From: Karalla daura
Taxonomy: Eukaryota > Chordata > Actinopteri > Chaetodontiformes > Leiognathidae
Reading direction: 5' to 3'
Assembly (NCBI GenBank): GCA_029224185.1
Contig: CM055192.1
Span: forward strand, 17,438,739-17,502,738
DNA length: 64,000 nt
A program made the translations under genes and the position numbers. The notes under the pieces were generated by a model, which saw only the letters and a list, made by a program, of their open reading frames with translations, was not told the DNA's origin and ran no database searches. Position 1 is the first letter of the stretch. The number at the start of each line of letters is the position of its first letter. Below, piece by piece: positions 25,401 to 34,864 of this stretch.

Positions 25401-27036
25401 ACATCTAATCCCCGCCATTAGCATTAATGGCGTGTGCGCGAGGGCATACATGTGTCCTGCCTGTGAATGGTCCTAAGAACCACATTAGGGAGTTTTTTCA
25501 TAGTGATTATTACAGCGATTATGTCCCAATTGTTCCTTTCATGGATGAGGCCAAACCCCTGGTGCACAAAGAGAACGTACACAAGGTTCAAGACTGGGCT
25601 CTTTCTCTTTTTTCTCACTCTCCATCAACCAATCTATCTCTCTACACAACTCTCTCTCTCTATATATACATATATATCTATACACATATATAACTGAAAG
25701 TGTTGAAAGGATTTGAATCAAGGCATTTATTTACTTGCAGAGGTAAGTCACGCACCTATACATCCACGTGAACAGTACAAAGCACCAAACCAAAGGAGCG
25801 TGTTGTTCACCAATACTCTGTGCACCATATGACCCAATCTTACCACTTCTGTACAACAGGAAACAATTAACAGCCAATGAGCTGCTCTAAATCCTAAGGG
25901 ATGACTTCCTGTGTGGAATGATGGGTAATTCAAGACAGAAGCTGTGCTGAGATTAAACACTTCCTCTCTGGCAAACAGTGGTGAGTAACGGCCTAACCTC
26001 ACTTATTGGCTATTACAAAATGATGTCCTCTAATGCATCCACGTCTAGTTTCTGAGGCAGCATGTCACAAGAAATCACCTGCATGTTCATGCTCAAAAGT
26101 GGGACACTTGAGTATTAATCTTATGACTATCTATTCAGTCAAAAGAAAATCGTTCTGATTTTATGAAACGAATGTGACACTGGACTATGCGGTTGATTTA
26201 TGAAGTAAAAAAAAGTTACAGTAACTTTTTGCTTTGCTGGCTGTCAGACGACAGAGTGCAGATCTGGTGGGAAATGTGCAGATTTAAAGGAAAAATATCA
26301 AAAAAGGTTTCCTGCAGAACATGGTCAAAACCCAATCTAAAAGCCTAACAATATGAACTGTTACACACAAAAACCCAACAATCTTTGTCGTTTTCTGATC
26401 TGAACTTATTGATATCGTTGGAAAGTCAACAAATTGAAATCACCAATTTGAAAATTTGTCATGGCAACTATTCCTATCATCAAATGTTTTTTTCCCCCCG
26501 GGTTGATCGTGAATCGTGAAAATAATCCACTGGAGAGCAAATATCTTTTCTAGAAGTGATGCTTGCAAACAGTTTACACTGCGGTCTACACTTTGGGTTT
26601 AAAGCCCGTGTTAGGTAACACTTTCTTTGCTTAGTCTACATATTTCTGAGTGTCTCAAGTCCTCAGATGATCCCCGGCTCGCAGCAGTGAGAGAGCGAGT
26701 GAGGGAGAGTGTTAGAGAGCCACTGTAATGACATCCACAGTGACAGGGAGAATGGGCAAAGTGAGACACAATAGTCTTAACCAATCCGACTGCCAGCCTC
26801 CCCTCAGGCCCCCTCACACCAACAATAACGCCTTTGTATGAGGCTGCACTCCACTTGTGCGTTCACAGACACACACGGACACACACATAGACCAAAGCAT
26901 GGCATCCTACACTTTCTCAGACGGTCACAAAGAGAGGCGGGAGAAGCGGTGCTCCACATCCACAGCTCCATCAGTGCATACACAACCACATTAGAATTAG
27001 TGTGTGTGCCTCAGCTAACAACCTGGCTCTGTGAGA

Positions 27037-27121
<85 letters not shown>

Positions 27122-27278
27122 TGTGTGTGTGTGTGTGTGAGTGTGTTTCCTCCCAGGCCCGGGCACATGACTGCAGCTGCCCCCTCGTTCCCTTGTCTAA
27201 ACCGGCACCCCTCCTTGTTGTAGGTGAGAGGTCACACGGAGTGGCATTCCTCTCGGTCTGAGAGCGAGCGAACGAGTG

Positions 27279-27323
<45 letters not shown>

Positions 27324-27897
27324 GGGAGAGAGAGGGAGGCTGAACAGGGCCGAAAACACAAGGGGGTAAAAAACGCAGCAGAGCAGTGCAGGTAAAAGAT
27401 GAGGAGCGCAGGGTATTCGGGAGTGTGTTTGTGAGCATATGTGTGAGTGTGTGCTGAAATGGACCACTAAACAGGAGACCCTTGTGGCTCTTCCCTGCTT
27501 CATAAACACAGCTGTTTGTTTAGTCTGAGCCGCCCCGAGGGACAGACACACTGACAGAAGGACAGACAGACACATTTATATCATTTATTCATGTCCGCGT
27601 CCGTACTTAAGAGACAACGAGCATAAATAAACAGCACAAACTACAGACGGATCATTTTACAAAGCCCGGCACAAAGACATGAAAAGCAGCGGAGAACCGG
27701 GCAGAGTGACACCCAAACGCACAGTGCTTGAAGCTTATCGTATGTCATTTTATACCACCCATTGATTATTGCATCACTATGCTTTCAAAACAGAGAATTA
27801 AATATATCAACGTGATTTAAAACTGTTGTTGCAAATGACAGGAAAAGCCTCAAAATGCAGGAATTTTTAAAGAGGGACATGACCGCTCCCCTGTCAT

Positions 27898-27939
<42 letters not shown>

Positions 27940-29519
27940 TGCACACTCCTTCTGACAGGCGGGTCCCAGACAGCTGATGGGGCCATCAGATTTCACTGAC
28001 AAACACACTTACGCTTCAAGTGAGACACAGTGAAAGTCAATACTCTGCGCCTGCTTCTCCTTTTCCTTTGACTCCCATCATCCCCCCCCCGCCTCTCCCC
28101 TCCCTGCGCCGAACATCAACCTCTATCCCGGCTGGACCTCCTCGCAAAACCGCAGAATACACTCCTCCTCACACGCACACACGTACACGGGCACACACAC
28201 ACATGTGCGCGGACTAAACCGCAGAGGCAGAGGCATGGTGGAGCCACACTAACAAAGCGACCACCAGGAACACATGATGCTGTGACTCAACATCATCCCT
28301 GGCCGCAGAGGACATCAAACATGGCCGCCCTCCAGATAATCCCACAGTTATGTGAGTCATAGTCAACCACTGTCACAGAACCATATTCAGGCCCGAGTGT
28401 GTTTTTTATAGAGTCTACACTTACAGTGATGCTGCCATATCAAAACCGTGACCACTTCAATTGAGGCTTTCCTTTTTCTTGTTTTCTCTATAGCTGAAGG
28501 GTGACTCTGGCTTCTTTTCGCTACACAAAGTCTGTTTTGTGTAATGTTGAGAAAGACCTCTTAATGTGATTCTCTGGAGCCAAAACTTAACTTTACAACT
28601 CGATCACCACTGCCAGTGTAAAATGCCTTCATGTTCATTGGTAGCTGCCCCCTGACTGTGCCACTGGCATTTCTTTAAGTGCAAGTAGCCGCCTCAGGTC
28701 TTCATTAAAATGTAACTTGAGCTAGACTGGCTATTATAGTCCGCCTGCATCTGCCTGAAAAGGAACAGCAACCCACTGGGACTGGACACAATGGCGAATG
28801 AATAGGGCTTGACCTTTGGGACAGATTGAGAAGATGGTATGTGTGTGTCTGATTGAGAAATTAGCTACAGTTCCAACCAAATGGTCAGCACAAACACACA
28901 CACATACACACACACAGACACCAAAATCCAGCCCTGAGGGTAAGAAAGCAAAGGCCAGACTCCAGTTGTCTCAACCCTGACCCATTCGGACAAACAAACA
29001 ATTCAGTGCGCGCACACACATGGAGACACACAACACAGACCCAGAGACCCACACAACTGTGGAGTCCAGCCATCACCTCGACTTCTGAATGTCCGGTGGG
29101 GTCAAAGTTCATCTCTTCTTCTTCAGCCTCCAGTGTTCCTTTGTGTGACTGCGACTGTGCATGTGTCTGGGTGTGTGACTGTGTGTGTGCTTCTGTCTGT
29201 GTGTGTCTGTGTGTGTGTCTGTGCGTGTGTGTGTGTGTGTGTGTATGTGTGTGAGTTCACTAGAAATGACATTGCAGAGTCATTCATTGTGGCTACACTG
29301 CAGCAGCAGCACTACTGCAGAGCTGATTGAAGAGCTATCTTGTTTAGTGTAATGGTAAGTGTGTGAAAATTGTGTGTGTGTTTGTGTGTGTGATTGGTGT
29401 GTGTGTGTGTGTGTGTGTTTGGGGGGGCGGGGGGGTTACAGATGGACAGATTGTGTTTTGTCTGGACTTTCTTCAGGTTTGACAGATACTCGAGACCAGA
29501 TCAGAGGTTGGATGCAAGG

Positions 29520-29572
<53 letters not shown>

Positions 29573-31834
29573 TGTGGGTGTTTCAAGTGTGTACAGGGTG
29601 TGTATGAGGGTCAGACACAGATGGACAGCTGGTGTTTCAGCGGTGCTAAATCACTCACCCCTCCCCATCCTGCAGGCACACATGCAGACACACACACACA
29701 CAGACACACAAAAACACATACACACATACACATGTCCCATCCCCCATCAACCACAGGGAAACGCCCCTTAAAGCATTCCCAGCTCTTAGTCCCATAGACT
29801 GCACACTCAGGACACACACAGACACACAGCAAATAAAAGCCTGGACATTTAGCCACAGTGATAGACATCGAAATAGTCTAATATGACAGTTTGATCAGGC
29901 CGCATTAGAGGTGATCATTTCATATTCATACACACTCGTAAATCACTCATGGGTTGTTGTCAGTGGCTGATGCTTCACACACAAATGCACAGGCTGAAAC
30001 ACACACACACACACACACACACACTCCTGTTTTATGAGCTCATCAAGTCCCTCAGGTCACCAACCGCCATCTCAGCCTGGGATAAAAAAGCTCACATCAA
30101 AAGGCTAACCATTACACACACACACACACACGCATGTGCACGCAGAGCGTGCGCACACACTTGGCGTGGCAACTGTGGCAGCATTAATTTCCTTGTGAAT
30201 GCACTTGACTAACACATAATAATCCCAAACACTACTGGGAGACCACCAAGCAGCAATACACACACACACACAGCCAGGGGGACCACCAAGCAGAGGGGCT
30301 GTCAAGACAAGATAAGTGTGTGTCTAGCATCAGGGTTTCGCATAGACACACTAACACACACCCGTGTGCACAGACATACACACGCACACACCCCGGCAAC
30401 GACACACAGCCTGGCCTGGACTCCTGGAAAAGCTCTGGCTTATCTCTCTCCACAGATAGTGAAATGGATTAAGAGCCACATTTGGCACGTCCAGAGAACT
30501 GGACAGATAACCAGGAAAACACTCTCTCTAACTGCAATCACTGCTCAGCATGATTTGTGAGTGTGCGTTTGTCTACGTGTGTGTGTGTGTGCAGCTGTGT
30601 GTGTGTGCATGTGTGTGTGAGAGAGAGAGAGCATTTAAGCTTGCGTATGCTCCCCCATGTGTAGGCATTGGACCGATAACTGCGTGTCTGTGTGAGTGCG
30701 TGCATGCGTGCGTGCGTGCGTGCGTGCGTGCAGGCTTGTGTTTCTGGAGGAGTGATGCAGTGGTTGACCCAGGACCCAATCCGTCAGAACACACGCATTC
30801 ATCTCCCAAACACACACAGCGTGCCCAGACAAAGAGCTGTGTGTGAGGGGGACGTTCAGCATGTGTGTGATGTCAGCTGGAGACAGAGAAGGGGAGCCCA
30901 TCATATCCCGTTTATGTGTGCGCGTGGGTCTGTCCCCTGACACAAGGCGCCTGCTCATTGACCCCGCCAGTTATAGGTGGCCGCTATGAAGATGATAGCA
31001 GGCCGAGATTCCCTTTCAGGCTGGGAAATGACGTCTTTCTTTTTTTTTTTTCTTCTCTTTTCCTGGCGTAGGCTGTCTGAAATCACACTCCTGTTCACTA
31101 CTTCCTGCACAGCAGACACCCAGGAGCTGACTTAGCTTGCAGGCAGTAAATCCAGATTTTGGACACGTCTGAATCTTTGTCATCTTGTGTCATCACTGAC
31201 AGCTGTGCATTCACATGACTGTAATTCTTGCATCCGTAAAAAAGTGACACATTACATCACCACTGGGACACTTTTCTGTTTCAGCTTTTTCCACTGTAGG
31301 AATTTCTGAGAACATTTCACGCTCAGCTCAGTAAGATAAATACAGTAGCAGATACTCTGCCTTCAGTTGCAAACATTTACATAAACCTTATTTGCATTTT
31401 TTTGGGCGTCCTTCTACTTCATGACATTTGATGACCATACCAGTTTCCCTGACATTCATAACTGAAAGTTTGATCTCATTATATGTTGAGGAAGAGACAT
31501 TTTGAGAGCGAATTCAACAAAAGAATGAATGGCTTAAAAAAACATCTCCATGTCTTTTTTTGCACCATTCTACATGTTTGCCTACTTATCTGTCTGTCTT
31601 TCCCCTTCTCTGTCTATTAGAGTCAAATCTCTGTCTTAATGGGCATCTATTGTATCCTGCCCCCCCCCCACTCCTCCTCTATTCATCACACTACCACACG
31701 CACATACACACTCCCTCCGAGGGGGCCCCTTAACCAGGCTCTCCATATGCCTGACCCCCACCTCCTTTCTCCTCCTCCTCTTTCCACAACCCCCTTCTCC
31801 TCTCCCTGTCTCCTGCTCACTCTCTGGCTTCTGC

Positions 31835-31866
<32 letters not shown>

Positions 31867-32148
31867 CCCACGCTGCCATCTGCTACAAAACAACAGAGGG
31901 TGAAGGAGGGAGAAAGAGGAAGAAAAGAGTGCTGAGGCAGAGTCAGTGAAAAGAGGAAGACACGGGGGGAAGAAAAGACTGAGGGGAAAAGCGGGGAAAA
32001 GAGGGACAGATAAAAGATAAAGAGAGAAAGAGTAGATGTGGACACAATACAGCAGAGAGCAGAGAGGCTGTCCATCTGCTCCCCCTCTCGCCTCCCCTCC
32101 CCTCCTGACACACAGCCTAACACACACCACAAAGAGAGTATTTAACCC

Positions 32149-32215
<67 letters not shown>

Positions 32216-34099
32216 GCACGCACGCACACACACGAGAGGAAGACAGAGACACAGAAAGCAGCCCAGCCTCTCTCTTTAACCCGTTCTTCTCCAGTGAGTT
32301 TGCCTGTATTACACCCTTGGGGTGGCAGGTGATGGGTGGATGGAGGGAAAGGATGCGGGGGTGGGGGGTGGGGGGTGGGGGCTGGGGGTGGTGGTGGTGT
32401 GATTGAGGGACAGAGCGTAGGGGATGAAGGGTTGAAACTGATCTGAGTCAACACCAACATATCCTCCCTCCCCCCCCTTCACCCCCCATCCGTCCACCCC
32501 CCACCCCCAAAAAAACCTCAAATCTCAATAGAGACCAGCTTGCTGCCTCTGTCACTATGACAACCTCTGTCAATCATACTGTAGCAGCCAACCTCCAAAT
32601 GGGGAACCGGTGGCGGTGGATTAGGAGGGGCTGCCCAGACACCAGAGAGCAGGGTTCAGCTCAATCAGCTCACTCCTGGACACAAAAACTGAACATGTGT
32701 AGCAGTAAAATGTGTTTTTCCCGGTGTCATTTACAGGAAGGTGACAGCGGGACAGACACACGCGTGATCTACTTCTCTGGGAGTGCACATCATTTAGATT
32801 GTAAGTGATGACAGAAAATGCCTGGGTGTGATGTTTAGGGTGTTAATTCTGACAAATTTTCCAAATCACAGTCATGCAACACAGCTCTACAAAAATCCAC
32901 CCAGAAAATGTTTTTTTTTAATAATTCTGGATAAGAAAATGAGAAAGAAATAAGACCTTTGTGTGGCAGAAAGACATTTCTTTGTTTTTTTTTTTTACCA
33001 TTGGGTAATTGTCATGTGACCCCTTAAGATTTATCTTTTTAATCCCTCTTCCTCCAAATGCCAAGCTGGGAAACAGTACGTGCAAAAAATATCTGTGCAC
33101 ATCTTCACGGCACAACAAGTACCACAGAGAGGATGAGCAGCCTCTAATTGGCAGCCTATTTCCACTGTTTCCTTTCATTACCGTATTTTAGAGACCTCAT
33201 CTCTATTAGAAAATGAGGTGAGGGCTGATTTTATATGACTGGTTAACCATGCACACATTTCCAATAGGATTTTCCAGACAGATCCTTGATAATGCTGATT
33301 GACTTTTCAAATTTGAACCCACTATTATTTTCAAGGTGGGGGGGGTGGACGGCTGAGCATCAGACAATAATCCAACACAGACACTGAGCAGCGATGGATT
33401 GAGTTGCGCAAGAAGGGGTTGTTGTCGTTAAAAGAAGAAAAAACTGTGAAGCGAACACTGGCCTCATGAGCGGAATGAATGCGAGTTAAAAGCACAAGAC
33501 TGAAGCACAACAGACGACAACACAGGCCAAGCATCATGTTGACAACATGACGCCTTCGCTCCTGCTGGGCCTGTCGAGATCCGTGACATTGAGATGGCTG
33601 TCAGGTTTGGACACACACACCGCTGTGTAGGTCAACACACACTGCAAACACTAGATTCCCCAAAGGACCTGTACGTACACAGTGACACGCACACCAAACA
33701 CCAGTGTAGTGTGTAAAGGGTGAGATGGGGAGGAGGGGGGGTGGTGAGGGGTGCAGGGGTGCAGGGGCGTGACCCAAAAGAGCTGATTTCATTAAAGGTG
33801 AGGAGAGGGAAGGAAAGGAGAGGGAAGGAGACGGGAAGGGTCTCTGTGTATATGACCACAAATGGAGAGAGCAGACACCAGCTGTCACTTGCTTATGTCA
33901 GCCCTATTCTCAGCTCCTATGTGGGTGTGTGGGTGTTGCATGCTTATGTGCGTGTGTGTGTGTCTGTGTGTGTGTGTGTGTGTGTCACTGTGCGATCTCA
34001 GCTAGCCATGACTGGTTTCAATTACGCAGCAAACTTTGACCCTGTGTAACCGAGCAGGGAAATGAGCTACTGAGTGAGAGAGAGAGGTATGGAAAGAGG

Positions 34100-34152
<53 letters not shown>

Positions 34153-34694
34153 ATGTCGGGAAAGACAGAAGCTTTCACAGTGAAAAAAGCAGATACAGGA
34201 CATGAATAACAGCACCACTTAAACTGTAGCATTTTTCAAGTATGGCGCCTTACCCTTTTTCTGGGCGGTCCGCGCTCTTCCTCTTTCTGGCTCCGCCCTG
34301 CTCCTGTTCCTGCCACGCCCCCTGTTCGCCCCGACCGCCCCCCTTTGCCCTCCCCCACCGGAGGTCTGATGGTCATCCTGATCTCTGGTGGGCAAATGTA
34401 GTTCTCAAGGTTCTTGGGGGGCTTCTTGGTGCGCTTGGTGGTCTGAATCTTCAGCTTTAGACTTCCTTCCTGGAAACTCGCTTCCTTGATGGAGAACTCC
34501 TGCTCCTCCAGAAGCCCCTCCCCCTGCTCCTCTAGCCCCTCCCCTTCGCTGATGGCACCGTTATTCACATCATCATTCCGCGCCAAGCCGATGCCGCCCG
34601 CTCCTTGCTGGTCCACCTCATTTGGCCCCACCCTGCCTCCCTGTAACTCCGCCTCTTTGGGTCGGGCCGAGCCAACCAGATCCCTTGGCTCCAT
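11738..34694 (-). CDS. setbp1: SET-binding protein 1 (six coding exons, complete CDS)
   Basis: Nuclear AT-hook chromatin protein. In mammals it binds and stabilises the oncoprotein SET, which inhibits PP2A, and recruits HCF-1/MLL complexes to AT-rich promoters. The CDS is join(34694-34254, 20224-19803, 19400-17469, 17362-17155, 17051-15992, 12243-11738), 4,569 nt, 1,522 residues plus TAG. Every junction has GT/AG signals and compatible phase. Recognition rests on near-identity with human SETBP1 blocks: EEQEFSIKEA near the N-terminus, SSPLYTNTDSLTV before AT-hook 1, the degron DSGIGT at residues 909-914, and FRLNFHHYYP. AT-hook cores are at about 647-653 (KRGRPKK), 1061-1068 (RRRGRPAK) and 1407-1415 (RRPGRPRKQ). 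The start ATG at 34694 aligns with human Met55 (MEP), and an in-frame TGA lies seven codons upstream. The mammalian C-terminal PPLPPPP repeats are absent. A short exon matching human residues of about 163-180 was not found and may be missing or overlooked. Confidence 0.95.
12244..15991 (-). other. setbp1: setbp1 last intron
   Basis: A 3.7-kb intron between donor GTAAGA (15991) and acceptor CTCCCAG (12244). It holds (AC)n tracts near 12,678-12,715 and 13,768-13,810 and a purine-rich stretch at about 14,470-14,720 (long GA/GGGGA runs on the plus strand). Unique sequence lies at about 15,040-15,960. I see no exon in it. Confidence 0.75.
13768..13825. repeat. imperfect (AC)n microsatellite
   Basis: AC units with ATGC and TC interruptions, in the last setbp1 intron. 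Confidence 0.9.
15992..17051 (-). CDS. setbp1: setbp1 coding exon 5 (AT-hook 2, HCF-1 motif position, His/Lys repeat)
   Basis: Encodes residues 1002-1354 and the first base of Gly1355. The acceptor is TTATCTGCAG and the donor GTAAGA. Conserved content in order: RVSHRRYTCYPQHPYPSIF, then FHHYYP at 1032-1037 where human has the HCF-1-binding motif FDHYYP. AT-hook 2 RRRGRPAK follows (about 1061-1068), then SKLPFVQGYGYP and NYYAAPYAMPY, a Pro/Tyr-rich segment, SPFMRPAVPPP, and the basic HKRKHKHKHKHKD repeat (about 1190-1202). The region after the His/Lys repeat, part of the human SET-binding region, is clearly shorter than in human. Confidence 0.95.
17155..17362 (-). CDS. setbp1: setbp1 coding exon 4
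   Basis: A 208-nt exon encoding residues 933-1001 and completing Arg932. Acceptor is TTCATACAG at 17363; donor after GAG GAG is GTTAGA. It begins YSFDLCGFEAAE, matching human YSFDFCSLDNPE, and ends KHHRRKRKCLQSRDHLHFLSELEE (about 978-1001), matching human [21 protein letters not shown]. It is flanked by two introns of only 106 and 103 nt. Confidence 0.93.
17469..19400 (-). CDS. setbp1: setbp1 coding exon 3 (AT-hook 1, SKI-homologous region, degron)
   Basis: Encodes residues 289-931, with split Arg codons at each end. It follows acceptor CTCTCTAG and ends CGC AG before GTGCGC. In order it contains a charged Glu/Arg-rich low-complexity segment (about 340-400), an extra GRP core NPVGRPRIS (about 498-506), and an imperfect PSPSP repeat array (about 531-575). 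Then come AT-hook 1 KRKRGRPKKQP (about 645-655) and ETIHEGTSTSP, identical to human. The SKI-homologous region follows, with [23 protein letters not shown] (about 771-793) and LQPISALP. Last is the phosphodegron DSGIGT (909-914) in the context [20 protein letters not shown]. The matching human degron (D868-T873) is the hotspot for Schinzel-Giedion syndrome and myeloid leukaemia mutations; here it is intact. Confidence 0.96.
19401..19802 (-). other. setbp1: setbp1 intron 402 nt
   Basis: AT-rich intron between coding exons 2 and 3, donor GTATGG, acceptor CTCTCTAG. It splits an Arg codon (phase 2). No other feature seen. Confidence 0.8.
19803..20224 (-). CDS. setbp1: setbp1 coding exon 2
   Basis: Encodes residues 148-287 plus two bases of Arg288. 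The acceptor is TCGTCACCAG and the first codons read TYERQ, matching human AYERP at the start of its largest exon. The rest is Ser/Pro/Thr/His/Gln-rich and poorly conserved. One segment, NPDWITS, matches human NPDLDWV loosely. The exon ends AGC AG before GTATGG, phase 2. Confidence rests on the TYER match, perfect phase to both neighbours, and open frame through the whole exon. Confidence 0.82.
22004..22053. repeat. (AC)25 microsatellite
   Basis: Perfect run in the setbp1 large intron. Confidence 0.95.
22349..22412. repeat. (AC)n microsatellite, one interruption
   Basis: AC run interrupted once by AT near 22,380; large setbp1 intron. Confidence 0.95.
24432..24475 (+). repeat. G-run repeat with G-quadruplex potential
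   Basis: Seven or more GGG runs separated by single bases (GGGC units then a G10 run), on the strand opposite to setbp1 transcription. Confidence 0.7.
27041..27139. repeat. (GT)49 microsatellite
   Basis: 99-nt GT run with one A interruption at about 27,115, in the setbp1 large intron. Confidence 0.95.
27282..27338. repeat. (GA)n microsatellite
   Basis: GA run with GGGA interruptions about 140 nt from the (GT)49 tract. Confidence 0.95.
29522..29570. repeat. (GT)n microsatellite
   Basis: Perfect run in the setbp1 large intron. Confidence 0.95.
30701..30732. repeat. (TGCG)n tetranucleotide repeat
   Basis: About six GTGC units with one ATGC variant. Confidence 0.9.
31841..31866. repeat. (CTG/CAG)n trinucleotide repeat
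   Basis: Nearly nine perfect GCT units on the plus strand (CAG on the transcribed setbp1 sense strand), intronic. Confidence 0.95.
32151..32230. repeat. (AC)n followed by (GCAC)n
   Basis: About 60 nt of CA followed by CGCA units. Confidence 0.95.
32358..32392 (+). repeat. (GGGGGGT)n G-rich tract
   Basis: Five runs of five to six G separated by T or CT, able to form a G-quadruplex; setbp1 intron. Confidence 0.7.
34102..34145. repeat. (GA)22 microsatellite
   Basis: Perfect run about 110 nt inside the intron from the setbp1 exon 1 donor at 34253. Confidence 0.95.
34254..34694 (-). CDS. setbp1: setbp1 coding exon 1 (N-terminus)
   Basis: Encodes residues 1-147. The second half carries the strongly conserved N-terminal block of SETBP1 (LEEQEFSIKEA, KLKIQTTKR, KKPPKNLENYICPPEI), which identifies the gene. 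The first 65 residues are lineage-specific and Gly/Glu-rich. The ATG at 34694 is preceded in frame by TGA seven codons upstream, so translation cannot start further out in this exon. The exon ends AGA AAA AGG followed by GTAAGG (phase 0), after an EEER basic stretch that also ends the matching human segment. The end of the open frame past 34254 is intronic. Confidence 0.93.
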
Positions 34695-34852
34695 CCACGC
34701 TCCCGCCAGAGCCAGTCAGGATGGGGGAAGCTGTGGCAGCCAGCCAATAGGAAGATAGAGAGGGGGGTGGTCTGTCGCGCTGCTTGGCCTGTCGCTCAGC
34801 TACTGTGGCTGGGTCGATTGTCCCACAGGAACACGGCGAAGCCAGGGACAGT
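34695..34852 (-). other. setbp1: setbp1 5' UTR portion of first coding exon
   Basis: On the minus strand a pyrimidine tract ending CTCTCTCCGCAG lies at 34853-34864, a good 3' splice site placed 158 nt before the start codon. This implies the 5' UTR begins in at least one upstream noncoding exon. No open frame in phase with the CDS crosses this segment, because of the TGA just upstream of the ATG. Confidence 0.6.
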
Positions 34853-34864
34853 CTGCGGAGAGAG

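Larger units (their letters stand above)
20225..34253 (-). other. setbp1: setbp1 large intron (14 kb)
   Basis: Intron between coding exons 1 and 2, with donor GTAAGG at 34253 and acceptor CACCAG at 20225. It is crowded with microsatellites, G-rich tracts and a short CAG/CTG repeat, listed separately. Human SETBP1 has about 18 extra residues (around LLTASDLAASDLKGFQ) between the segments these exons encode, so a small phase-0 exon may hide here. I searched by eye and did not find it. I see no other gene. The open frames on both strands are translated dinucleotide repeats. Confidence 0.8.

Noticed and set aside
27015..27575. Long frames rich in Thr-His or Cys-Val around 27 kb
   Set aside because: They are direct translations of (GT)49 and (GA)n microsatellites.
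31636..32460. 274-codon minus-strand open frame with a Gln/Ala run
   Set aside because: It consists of translated (AC)n, (CTG)n and G/C-rich low-complexity DNA inside the setbp1 intron, with no domain and no splice context.
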